Below, piece after piece: positions 46,857-54,702 of a DNA stretch of 64,000 nt. The translations under genes and the position numbers were made by a program. Every line of letters begins with the position of its first letter. Position 1 is the stretch's first letter. The notes below the pieces were generated by a model. It saw nothing but the letters and a program-made list of their open reading frames with translations, was not told where the DNA came from and ran no database searches. Source of the DNA: Aliisedimentitalea scapharcae (GTDB taxonomy: Bacteria; Pseudomonadota; Alphaproteobacteria; Rhodobacterales; Rhodobacteraceae); the NCBI RefSeq assembly GCF_045277565.1, contig NZ_CP123584.1:558001-622000 (forward strand), in the 5' to 3' direction.

Positions 46857-47437
46857 TATTCAGCCTCCACGCCGTCCCAGATCCGGATGCGGCCTGTAAA
46901 GAATTCAAGAGTGCGGATGCAGGCCATATAGGTGCCGACAATGGCGGCGACGATGGCGGCAACAAGGCTGGCGGCATAGGCCCACCAGACCGGGAATTCG
47001 AGAAGAAACGAGGTCTCTCCATTTTTCAGTTTGCTCAGCATTCCATCGCCCAATTTGACGGCAATCAGAACAAGGACCACTGCAAACACGATTTCGGTAA
47101 CCATGCGCAGGAACCGGTTCACTCGCTTGGAAAAAGAGTTCGCCAGAATATCCACCGACGCGTGGCCCGCGGTGATCTGACACAGGGGAAGGAAGGCAAA
47201 AATTGCAAAGGCAACGCCTGCTTCGACCAATTCAAAGTCGCCGTTGATTGGTCCAACACCCAGATTGATCATCCATTTTGAAAAACCGGGCGCGATGCCT
47301 TCCATCAAGTCGCTGTGAAAGAAACCGTTCAACAGGCGTCCGGTAATCGAAATGCAGGTGAGAATGATGAGAACGCTCAGGATGAGCCCGCCGATCATGG
47401 CCATCTTTCTGGCCAATCCCGTCATGAAACTGTGCAT
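46856..47437 (-). CDS. TRAP transporter small permease (DctQ type)
   Basis: The 193-residue four-helix membrane subunit. LILSVLIILTCISITGRLLN is helix 1, and the FLPLCQITAGHASVDI stretch is the family signature. The ATG at 47437 is chosen; the open frame continues to 47494 without conserved residues. It lies between dctP (76-nt gap) and dctM (1-nt overlap). Confidence 0.9.
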   Translation of the reverse strand: MHSFMTGLARKMAMIGGLILSVLIILTCISITGRLLNGFFHSDLMEGIAPGFSKWMINLGVGPINGDFELVEAGVAFAIFAFLPLCQITAGHASVDILANSFSKRVNRFLRMVTEIVFAVVLVLIAVKLGDGMLSKLKNGETSFLLEFPVWWAYAASLVAAIVAAIVGTYMACIRTLEFFTGRIRIWDGVEAE

Positions 47438-47513
47438 GGCTGTTTGCCTTTTGCCGGATAAGCAAAGCCGCGGCGAACCAGTCGCCGCGGCCAAATTTTA
47501 TGGAACGACCGCC

Positions 47514-48560
47514 TTACTTTTCGTATTGCGGAGTGTACTTTTCGATCAGCATGGTGGCTTCGTCGATCAGGGCCTGACCGTCTTTGCCTTTTTCCGCCAT
47601 GTCAGCCAGCCAATTGTCGTAAATTGGCTGAGACAGTGTGCGCCATTCGGCGGTCGCGTCGGCGTCCAGGGTGATCACGTTGTTTCCCAGATCCAGCGCC
47701 ATTTCACGCGACGGGCCGTCTGCATCGGATTGCGTTCCACCAGCAAAAACCGAGAATTCCAGACCAGATTTGTCGTCGATCACCTTTTGCAGGTCGGCGG
47801 GCAGGCTGTCGAATTTCTCTTTGTTCATCGCCAGAACAAAGGTCAGCGTGTACAGGGCCTTGCCGGTGAATTCGGTGTGGTTTTCAACCAGCTCCGGGAC
47901 CTTCAGGGCTGCGGTGACTTCCCACGGAATCGTGGTGCCGTCGATCACGCCTTTGGACAGACCTTCGGGGACTGCAGGTACCGGCATGCCAACCGGGGTT
48001 GCACCCAGCTGTGTCAGCAGCGCGTTCACAGAACGCGACCCGCCACGGATTTTCATGCCTTGCAGATCATCAGGAGTTTCAACCGGATCCGCAGTGTGGA
48101 TCATGCCGGGGCCATGCACCCAGGTTCCCAGGATTTTGACGTCCTTGAATTCGGTGTCCTTCAGATGCTTGTCGAACATTTCCCAGTAGGCGTGGGAAAC
48201 GGCGCGCGCATTGGTCATCATGAACGGCAGCTCGAACACTTCGGTCGATGGATACCGACCGGGGGTGTAGCCAACAACGGTCCAGACGATATCAGCAACG
48301 CCATCAATGGCCTGGTCCATCAGCTCTGGGGGCTTGCCGCCCAGCTGCATCGACGGAAAGCGATCAATTTTGATCCGCCCGCCCGACGCTTCTTCGATGC
48401 TGTCGGCCCAGGGGTCCAGAATCAGCTTTGGCACATTTGCCTGCGCAGGCAGGAATTGGTGCAGTTTCAGTGTGACCTCTTGTGCCATGGCTGAGGTTGC
48501 GCCCATGGCCATCATGGCCGCGGCGCCAACTGCGCCCAAAAGCATTCTCCGAGTGGTCAT
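47514..48560 (-). CDS. TRAP transporter solute-binding protein (DctP type)
   Basis: The 348-residue periplasmic receptor. A signal peptide with TTRRMLLGAVG (possibly Tat) ends at SAMA-QE. The ligand-binding part holds LKLHQFLPAQANVPK, the IKIDRFPSMQLGG segment, and the family's carboxylate-binding region KIRGGSRSVNALLTQLGA with its conserved arginine. Strong GGGAGG precedes the ATG at 48560. Two BoxR-type sites lie 25-70 nt upstream, so benzoate or a related aromatic acid is the likely ligand; this is inference from regulation and context. Confidence 0.9.
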   Translation of the reverse strand: MTTRRMLLGAVGAAAMMAMGATSAMAQEVTLKLHQFLPAQANVPKLILDPWADSIEEASGGRIKIDRFPSMQLGGKPPELMDQAIDGVADIVWTVVGYTPGRYPSTEVFELPFMMTNARAVSHAYWEMFDKHLKDTEFKDVKILGTWVHGPGMIHTADPVETPDDLQGMKIRGGSRSVNALLTQLGATPVGMPVPAVPEGLSKGVIDGTTIPWEVTAALKVPELVENHTEFTGKALYTLTFVLAMNKEKFDSLPADLQKVIDDKSGLEFSVFAGGTQSDADGPSREMALDLGNNVITLDADATAEWRTLSQPIYDNWLADMAEKGKDGQALIDEATMLIEKYTPQYEK

Positions 48561-48584
48561 ATGATTCCTCCCTTTGACCTTACT

Positions 48585-48627
48585 CGCAATATAATGCCTA
48601 CCCATTACGATATTGCAATATATTGCC
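48585..48627 (-). promoter_or_regulatory. Dual BoxR operators over the TRAP promoter
   Basis: CGCAATATAATGCC (48585-48598) and TGCAATATATTGCC (48614-48627) start 29 bp apart, the same spacing as at bclA. On the minus strand they include TTGCAA, 16 nt, CATTAT as a likely -35/-10 pair. A TTTGCAAA palindrome follows at 48634-48641. Confidence 0.6.
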
Positions 48628-48762
48628 AAAATCTTTGCAAAGATGTCCCGAACCTCGAAGTGCAGTTGAGATAATTTTACAACTGACCGTTCGGTCGGGT
48701 AATTTCTTCACCCTACTCGTATTGAGTGCATTTGTAACTATCAACCGTCAGATGCCGAAGTT

Positions 48763-49935
48763 TTATTTTTTTTTGTAAAGCCAGCTTAGCGTTTCGTACC
48801 AATTTAGGGGATTTTTTTCAATCATTAACTTGTTACGCAAATCGGCATGCGCCCCTTCGGGATGGTAAATATGGGTGCCGATTTCGCGCGATTGAAGCTG
48901 TACGCGTGCCGTGCGCAGGTGGCGCTTGCCCTGATAGGTCACCAAGGCATCCTGGGGTGCAACATTTGGACGGGAAAGCTCTTCGGCCAGACATACAGCG
49001 TCTTCCATTGCCATACAGGCACCCTGTGCAAAATACTGGAGCATCGGGTGCGCAGCGTCGCCCAAAAGCGCAACATTCCCATCTGTCCAGGTCATCACGG
49101 GATCGCGATCACACAACACCCATTTTTTCCAGTTCGACCCTTTGTCGATGACTTGCAATGCTTTTGGATGCACATGTTCAAAACCCTGTCGCACCTCATC
49201 ATGCGTCACCGGTGTTCCCGCGACCGGGGCGGGTGCATCATTGTGATAGGTGACCACCAGGTTGAACAGCTTCCAGCCCGACAGGGGATAGTGGACGATG
49301 TGGCATTTGGGGCCGGCCCACAGAGTTGCCGCGTTCCAGCGCAGATCTTCGGGCATTTCGTCGACCGGGATCACCGACCGATAGGTCGTGTGACCCGAAA
49401 TACGAGGCGGACCATCGTGCAGCATTTGGCTGCGAATTTTGGACCACAGCCCATCGGCTCCGATGACGGCGGTGCCCTGAATGGCCTGACCATCCTCTAA
49501 AATGGCCCTGGCATGGTCCTGGGTCTGATCGTACCCGATCACGCGTGCGTCGGTCCGCAATTCGACCCGATCGTGCGCCTGGCAGGCCTTGAGGAACACC
49601 CGGTGCAATTCACCGCGATGCACCACCCCATAAGGATTGCCCATAAAGGCGCGGAATTCTTCGCCCAAAGGAATGCGGGTGATTTCGCGCGCGGTCAGCG
49701 CATCCATCAGGCGTAGGTTGTCAATGTAGACGGCCATGTTTCGAGCCGCGTCGCCTATCCCCAGGGCGTCAAAGGCGTGAAAGGCATTGGGCCCCAGTTG
49801 AATGCCTGCCCCGATTTCTCCAAAGGCACCGGACTTTTCCAACACGATGACATCGCGACCCCGATTGGCCAATCCAATGGCCGCAGCCAGACCGCCAATC
49901 CCTCCTCCGGCAATGACGATCCGATCCGTGGTCAT
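48763..49935 (-). CDS. FAD-dependent 3-hydroxybenzoate 6-hydroxylase
   Basis: The 390-residue flavin monooxygenase expected to make gentisate from 3-hydroxybenzoate with NADH and O2. The N-terminal IVIAGGGIGGLAAAIGLA binds FAD, VIGADGLWSKIR follows, and GDAAHPMLQYFAQGACMAMED is very close to 3HB6H enzymes. Salicylate hydroxylase relatives are the alternative. The neighbouring gentisate dioxygenase and fumarylpyruvate hydrolase support the assignment. It is the last gene of the gentisate operon, 6 nt after the hydrolase gene. Confidence 0.9.
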   Translation of the reverse strand: MTTDRIVIAGGGIGGLAAAIGLANRGRDVIVLEKSGAFGEIGAGIQLGPNAFHAFDALGIGDAARNMAVYIDNLRLMDALTAREITRIPLGEEFRAFMGNPYGVVHRGELHRVFLKACQAHDRVELRTDARVIGYDQTQDHARAILEDGQAIQGTAVIGADGLWSKIRSQMLHDGPPRISGHTTYRSVIPVDEMPEDLRWNAATLWAGPKCHIVHYPLSGWKLFNLVVTYHNDAPAPVAGTPVTHDEVRQGFEHVHPKALQVIDKGSNWKKWVLCDRDPVMTWTDGNVALLGDAAHPMLQYFAQGACMAMEDAVCLAEELSRPNVAPQDALVTYQGKRHLRTARVQLQSREIGTHIYHPEGAHADLRNKLMIEKNPLNWYETLSWLYKKK

Positions 49936-49941
49936 ATGTGG

Positions 49942-50640
49942 CTACTCCGCTGCGCTCAGGTCGAGCCTGATCGGGTCCAACCCGTCAATGCCACCGGTGA
50001 TCTGATCCCCGGCAACCACCGGTCCAACTCCGGCTGGCGTGCCGGTCATGATCAGATCCCCAGGTCGCAAGTGGTAAAACCCGGATAGATGGCAAATGAT
50101 CTCATCCAGCTTCCAGATCAGCTCTTCGAGCGTGGCATCCTGTTTGGTGTCACCGTTGACAGCCAAATGAATACGGGTCGCGTCCAGGGGGCTCCAGTCG
50201 CCGGCCTTGGTCAGAGGGGCAAATACCGCGGCATTCTCAACGTCTTTGCCCAGATCCCAGGGGCGCTGTTTGTTACGTTCCCGAATCTGCAAATCACGCC
50301 GGGTCATGTCGAGCGCACAGCCATAGGCATAGATCGCATCCCACGCCTGTTGAGCGGTTGCACGGAACACCGGCTTGCCGATGGCGACGGCCAGCTCCAT
50401 TTCATAGTGGAAATTCTCGGTTCCGGGAGGATAGGCGGTTTCGCTGCCGCTCAGGATCGCATTGGCGGGGGATTTGGTAAAGTAGAACGGTGCTTCACGG
50501 TCGACCTCGTGCCCCATCTCCGCTGCATGGGCGGCGTAGTTGCGCCCGACGCAGAAAATACGTCCAATGGGAAATGCGTTATCTTCACCGTTGACCGGGA
50601 TCATCGGAATAGCGGGCAATTCGAACAGGGGGGATGTCAT
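49942..50640 (-). CDS. nagK: Fumarylpyruvate hydrolase (FAA hydrolase family)
   Basis: Splits fumarylpyruvate to fumarate and pyruvate. The 232-residue protein has GRIFCVGRNYAAHAAEMG, FTKSPANAI, the metal-binding HYEMELAVAIGK (Glu pair) and the C-terminal PGDLIMTGTPAGVGPV, as in NagK. A maleylpyruvate isomerase is not encoded nearby. It overlaps the gentisate dioxygenase gene by 4 nt. Confidence 0.9.
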   Translation of the reverse strand: MTSPLFELPAIPMIPVNGEDNAFPIGRIFCVGRNYAAHAAEMGHEVDREAPFYFTKSPANAILSGSETAYPPGTENFHYEMELAVAIGKPVFRATAQQAWDAIYAYGCALDMTRRDLQIRERNKQRPWDLGKDVENAAVFAPLTKAGDWSPLDATRIHLAVNGDTKQDATLEELIWKLDEIICHLSGFYHLRPGDLIMTGTPAGVGPVVAGDQITGGIDGLDPIRLDLSAAE

Positions 50641-51668
50641 CGGGGTCTTTCCTCGTAATAGCCCAGGCGGTCCTGCAGTGGGCGATCGTGTATGCGGATC
50701 AAAAAGCTTTCGTCGTCAGCCTCGTGTATCAGATCGGCAAAAACAGGGGCGGTAAAGGTGTCTTTGGGGCCCCAGTCAAACGGTTCTCCGTTGATGGTTG
50801 TTCGTCCTGTGCCGCGCACCACGTGAAACGCCGCTGAACTGGACCGCAGAGGCGGGGTCACGATTTCACCTGGCTGCAACATCATGGCGGTAAAACCCAG
50901 GGTTGGCAGCACGTCGGTGCCGGTCTCGGGATTGATGTAGTCGAGCTCGGCCACCTCTCCATGCGCAGCCATGGCCCGCAATGCCCGTTCCGCACTCGCC
51001 CACGGATAGCGCATCATTGGATAGCGCCGCACGGCCTGTTGGCGCACTCGGGTGGGGACCATCCCTGCGGCGGCATATTCAACCGCGCTGGCATCTGGGC
51101 GGTTGCGCTGGGCCTGAAGGTCGCCGCCGATGGCATAAGACCCTTCGAGATAGACAAACAGCGGCAGATCCAACGCATCCAGCCAGACCACCGGGTCCGT
51201 GCCATCATGGCCGTGATCGTGCCAGTCGCCACCTGGCGTCATCACCAGATCGCCTTCGCACATGGGGAGGCGTTCACCGTCAACCACGGTATAGCCGCCT
51301 TCGCCTTCGACAACGATGCGCACAGCAGACGGAGTATGTTTATGAGCTGGCGCAGATTCACCTGGCAACAGCAATTGCAGCCCTAGATAGATTGACGAGG
51401 TGGCCTGCATCGCGCCGACGCCGCGACCGGGGTCAGACAGGACCAGAACCCGACGTTCTGCCTTTTCCACCGGGGTCAGCGCACCGGCCTTGATCAACAG
51501 CGGGCGAATGGTCTGATAGTTCCAGTACCCCGCACGGGTTTTCGGTACCGGCGCATCGTGGGGCAGAACATTGCGCATCATCGGCCAGAGCGGCGCAACA
51601 CCTGCGGCGACCAGCTCTTCCCGATAGTCCTGAGGCAGATCTTCGAGGCGTCCCAGTTCGTCCGTCAT
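50637..51668 (-). CDS. Gentisate 1,2-dioxygenase
   Basis: Ring-cleaving Fe(II) enzyme that turns gentisate into maleylpyruvate. The 343-residue bicupin protein has APAHKHTPSAVRIVVEGEG in the first cupin (His-x-His metal ligands), GGDWHDHGHDG after it, and VVRGTGRTTING in the second. The length matches the family. It is first in the operon, with no adjacent dedicated regulator. The 170-nt gap to the divergent serB should contain both promoters; TTGACT near 51721 on the minus strand is a possible -35. Confidence 0.93.
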   Translation of the reverse strand: MTDELGRLEDLPQDYREELVAAGVAPLWPMMRNVLPHDAPVPKTRAGYWNYQTIRPLLIKAGALTPVEKAERRVLVLSDPGRGVGAMQATSSIYLGLQLLLPGESAPAHKHTPSAVRIVVEGEGGYTVVDGERLPMCEGDLVMTPGGDWHDHGHDGTDPVVWLDALDLPLFVYLEGSYAIGGDLQAQRNRPDASAVEYAAAGMVPTRVRQQAVRRYPMMRYPWASAERALRAMAAHGEVAELDYINPETGTDVLPTLGFTAMMLQPGEIVTPPLRSSSAAFHVVRGTGRTTINGEPFDWGPKDTFTAPVFADLIHEADDESFLIRIHDRPLQDRLGYYEERPR

Positions 51669-51838
51669 GGCGATGTTCCTCTTTGAGTGACGCCCTTAAT
51701 TGATAAGTATACACCCTAACAAGTCAAGCTTTGCTCGCTTTTGGGTCCTGTACGCCGCATTGAAACTTGGTCGCAATCGGTCCAAAAGGCATCGCAACAG
51801 GCCATCGTGGCCTTTGCAAGCTCGGGGATCCGCACATC

Positions 51839-52714
51839 ATGTTTTATGCCACTCTTCTGACCTCTCCTGCCAATCCTGCGCTGGATCCCGCTTTGGTGGA
51901 CTCCCTACGCAATGCCTGGGGTGGCGGAGAGGCCCAGTGGCTGTCCGTGGATGAGGCTGCAGAATTTCAACTGGAAACCAAACCCGACAACCAATGGGCT
52001 GTGTGGCAGGACCTTCAGGGGATGGCGGTCGATCTGATCATTCAGCCTGAACAGGGACGGCGCAAGAAGATGCTTCTGGCGGATATGGACAGCACCATGA
52101 TCCAGCAGGAGTGTATCGACGAATTGGCAGATGAAGCTGGAGTGGGGGATCACGTCAAGGACATCACCGCCCGGGCCATGAATGGAGAATTGGACTTTGA
52201 AGGGGCGTTGATCGAACGGGTTGGGCTGCTCAAAGGGCTGGATGAAAACGTGATTGCCAAAGTTCTGGCGGAACGGATCACCCTGATGCCAGGTGGCCGG
52301 GCTTTGTTGGCGACAATGAAAGCAAACGGCGGGTATGCGGCGTTGGTCTCTGGTGGGTTCACCGCATTTACGGCCTATGTGGCATCGGCCCTGGGGTTTG
52401 ACGAAAACCGTGCCAACACGCTGCATATCGAAAACGGCAAGCTGACCGGAGATGTTGGGCATCCAATTCTGGGGCGCGAGGCCAAGGTGCAGGCGCTCGA
52501 AGACATCTCGGCGCGTTTGGGCATTTCCGAATTCGATGTGATCGCGGTGGGCGATGGTGCCAATGATCTGGGCATGTTGGGCCGGGCAGGCGCAGGGGTG
52601 GCGCTGCACGCCAAACCATCCGTAGCAGCACAATGCGATATCCGGATCAACCACGGTGATTTGACGGCCCTGTTGTATCTCCAAGGCTATTCCAAAGCGG
52701 AATTTGCCGCCTGA
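51839..52714 (+). CDS. serB: Phosphoserine phosphatase
   Basis: Final step of serine synthesis, hydrolysing phosphoserine. The 291-residue HAD phosphatase has an N-terminal regulatory segment of about 75 residues, then LLADMDSTMI (catalytic DxD), LVSGGFT and VGDGANDLGML. The ATG at 51839 has GGGGA about 10 bases upstream; the longer frame to 51767 is unlikely. Confidence 0.95.
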   Translation: MFYATLLTSPANPALDPALVDSLRNAWGGGEAQWLSVDEAAEFQLETKPDNQWAVWQDLQGMAVDLIIQPEQGRRKKMLLADMDSTMIQQECIDELADEAGVGDHVKDITARAMNGELDFEGALIERVGLLKGLDENVIAKVLAERITLMPGGRALLATMKANGGYAALVSGGFTAFTAYVASALGFDENRANTLHIENGKLTGDVGHPILGREAKVQALEDISARLGISEFDVIAVGDGANDLGMLGRAGAGVALHAKPSVAAQCDIRINHGDLTALLYLQGYSKAEFAA

Positions 52715-52802
52715 ACGGCGAAGAACGCAACGAATAACACAATGAAAACACGGGCTCGTGGCGGAGCGACGGAAACGTCAAACAATCTATTGCTATCCAT
52801 AA

Positions 52803-52820
52803 ATTAACTATTGCGTTAAT
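52803..52820. promoter_or_regulatory. Palindromic operator candidate before the ArsR gene
   Basis: ATTAAC-TATTGC-GTTAAT is a perfect 6+6 inverted repeat, ending 7 nt before the ArsR start codon. That position and the AT-rich form fit autoregulation by the ArsR-type protein. Confidence 0.55.
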
Positions 52821-52827
52821 TAACAAA

Positions 52828-53169
52828 ATGATTAATGATCAGAGCATGGCACCTTTGCTTAGAACATTTTCGGCCCTGTCTGACGAAACCCGTCTGACCA
52901 TCGTCGAACAACTTATGGATCACGGTGAACTACCCGCCGGGGATCTGGTGCGAGGATCTGGGATCTCGGCCCCGGCGATCTCGCGGCATCTCAAGGTCCT
53001 GCGCGAAGCGGGGTTGATTGAACAGCGCGCCGATGGGACGCGGCGGCTCTATTCCGCGCGCCCCGAAGGTATACAGCTGATCGCCAATTGGACGATTTCG
53101 CGACGTGATTTCTGGAACAGCAGCCTGGACCGCCTGGAGGCGGCGATACGCGAAGAGGAATTGGAATGA
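52828..53169 (+). CDS. ArsR family transcriptional regulator
   Basis: The 113-residue winged-helix repressor. LRTFSALSDETRLTIVEQL and ISAPAISRHLKVLREAGLIEQRADG are the DNA-binding features. No CxC metal site is present, so it belongs to the metal-independent branch usually coupled to SRPBCC proteins. It overlaps the SRPBCC gene by 4 nt. Confidence 0.92.
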   Translation: MINDQSMAPLLRTFSALSDETRLTIVEQLMDHGELPAGDLVRGSGISAPAISRHLKVLREAGLIEQRADGTRRLYSARPEGIQLIANWTISRRDFWNSSLDRLEAAIREEELE

Positions 53170-53597
53170 CCGACCTGCGTCTGGAACGCGATTTTCCTGT
53201 AACCCCTGATCGTCTGTATGTCTGGCTGACCGATCCGGCCAAATTGTTGCAATGGTGGGGGCCCGAAGGGATGACCATTGGCGAACATGATCTGAACCTG
53301 ACCAAACCCGGGCCTTGGCTGTCCGTGATGGTCGGTGACGATAGCGGGCAGAAATTCAAGGTCTCTGGACAGGTGACCCATGTGGATCCGCCAAAGTCCG
53401 TTGGCTTCACTTGGGGGTGGCATGACGATCAGGATCAGCGCGGACCAGAAAGCCATGTGACATTCAGCGTGTCCGAAACCGCGACGGGTGCGCGTTTGAC
53501 CATTGATCACCGGGATCTGGATGACAGCGAAATGAGCGCAAGCCACGAACGCGGTTGGAGCTCGGCATTGAGCAAACTCACTGCAAAACTCAACTGA
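53166..53597 (+). CDS. SRPBCC (AHSA1-like) domain protein
   Basis: The 143-residue START/Bet v1-fold protein. VWLTDPAKLLQWWGPEGM near residue 21 and the C-terminal HERGWSSALSKLTAKL are family signatures. It probably binds a hydrophobic ligand; the exact role is unknown. ArsR-SRPBCC-YCII operons are widespread and thought to respond to stress or small molecules. Confidence 0.9.
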   Translation: MTDLRLERDFPVTPDRLYVWLTDPAKLLQWWGPEGMTIGEHDLNLTKPGPWLSVMVGDDSGQKFKVSGQVTHVDPPKSVGFTWGWHDDQDQRGPESHVTFSVSETATGARLTIDHRDLDDSEMSASHERGWSSALSKLTAKLN

Positions 53598-53619
53598 TTT
53601 TCAACAGGAGGAAGATATT

Positions 53620-53934
53620 ATGCCACAGTTCGTATTTGCCTATCACGGCGGAAAAACCCCCGATACCCCTGAAGAAGGCGCCAAAGTCATGGCTGCCTGG
53701 CAGGCCTGGATGGGGGGAATGGGCGATGACCTGGTGATCCCCGGCGCGCCTGTGGGCATGTCAAAAACCGTGTCTGGTGGCGGTGTCGCTGATGATGGCG
53801 GTGCCAACCCGATTTCCGGTTACTCTGTTATACAGGCGGCTGACATTGCGGCCGCCTGCGAAGTGGCCAAAGGCTGTCCGATGGTTGTGGACGGGTCCGG
53901 GTCCGTAGAAGTGGCCGAAGTCCACGAAATGTAA
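53620..53934 (+). CDS. YCII-related (DGPF-like) protein
   Basis: The 104-residue ferredoxin-like-fold protein. FVFAYHGGKTPDTPEE at the start and GYSVIQAADIAAACEVAKGCP near residue 67 match the YCII family. AGGAGG precedes the ATG at 53620. It is the third gene of the ArsR operon. The biochemical function is not established. Confidence 0.88.
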   Translation: MPQFVFAYHGGKTPDTPEEGAKVMAAWQAWMGGMGDDLVIPGAPVGMSKTVSGGGVADDGGANPISGYSVIQAADIAAACEVAKGCPMVVDGSGSVEVAEVHEM

Positions 53935-53970
53935 GCGATTGGAACAGGGCCCCGGTTGTGTCGGCCCTGT

Positions 53971-54624
53971 TCAAAATTCGGCCTTGGCCCGGAATTTCAT
54001 GGATTTCTCGTTTTCAGGGTGTTTTAGCCGCAATTCTTCGGAATGCAGCATCAGGCGGCCATATTGATCCATCGTTTCCGGTGCATACAGCGGGTCGCCC
54101 AACATGGGGTGACCCATCGCCAGCATATGCACCCGCAGTTGATGTGTTCGCCCGGTTCTGGGTGTCAGCCGCACCCTGGTTTCCCCGGCACCATATTTGA
54201 CCACCCGCCAATCCGTTACTGAGGGTTTGCCCGTCTCGTGGCACACCATTTGCAAAGGACGGTTCAGCCAATCCACGATGAGCGGCAGATCCACTGTACC
54301 CGTCTTGGGTTCCAGTCGACCGGAAACACGGGCGACATAGGTCTTTTTGGTCGACCGTTTTTCGAATTGCATCGACAGATGGCGCTGGGCATGCGGTGTC
54401 AATCCGAACACCATCACCCCCGATGTATCCCTGTCCAGCCTGTGCACCAACAAGGCGGTAGGGAAGGCAACCTGCACACGGGCCAACAGGCAATCCGACA
54501 GATGCTCGCCGCGCCCGGGAACCGACAACAGACCAGCAGGTTTGTTGACAACAACAATATCGCTGTCCTCGTGCAGGACGTCCAGCGGGGTTTGCGGGGG
54601 GGTGTAGTCTGTACCGGTGCTCAT
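53971..54624 (-). CDS. RluA-type pseudouridine synthase
   Basis: The 217-residue enzyme isomerising uridine in tRNA or 23S rRNA. It has VVNKPAGLLSVPGRG, the catalytic HRLDRDTSGVMVF (Asp in RLDRDTSG), and RTGRTHQLRVHM. The small size and absence of an S4 domain suggest the RluA subgroup (23S U746/tRNA U32). The ATG at 54624 begins the conserved sequence; the frame open to 54696 overlaps the hutU end region without conservation. It is convergent with the YCII gene. Confidence 0.9.
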   Translation of the reverse strand: MSTGTDYTPPQTPLDVLHEDSDIVVVNKPAGLLSVPGRGEHLSDCLLARVQVAFPTALLVHRLDRDTSGVMVFGLTPHAQRHLSMQFEKRSTKKTYVARVSGRLEPKTGTVDLPLIVDWLNRPLQMVCHETGKPSVTDWRVVKYGAGETRVRLTPRTGRTHQLRVHMLAMGHPMLGDPLYAPETMDQYGRLMLHSEELRLKHPENEKSMKFRAKAEF

Positions 54625-54702
54625 ACGCGCACAGGTCGCATGATTTGGCGCAAATGGCCAGTGGGAGAAGCGGCCACCCTGGTCGGATGGCCGCAACCTA
54701 TT

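Noticed and set aside
47352..48494. 380-codon plus-strand frame opposite the TRAP binding protein
   Set aside because: Antisense shadow of dctP with no recognisable domain.
48685..48696. GACCG-TT-CGGTC inverted repeat resembling a TetR-type operator
   Set aside because: It lies downstream of the hydroxylase gene and far from a TetR gene; too short to call.
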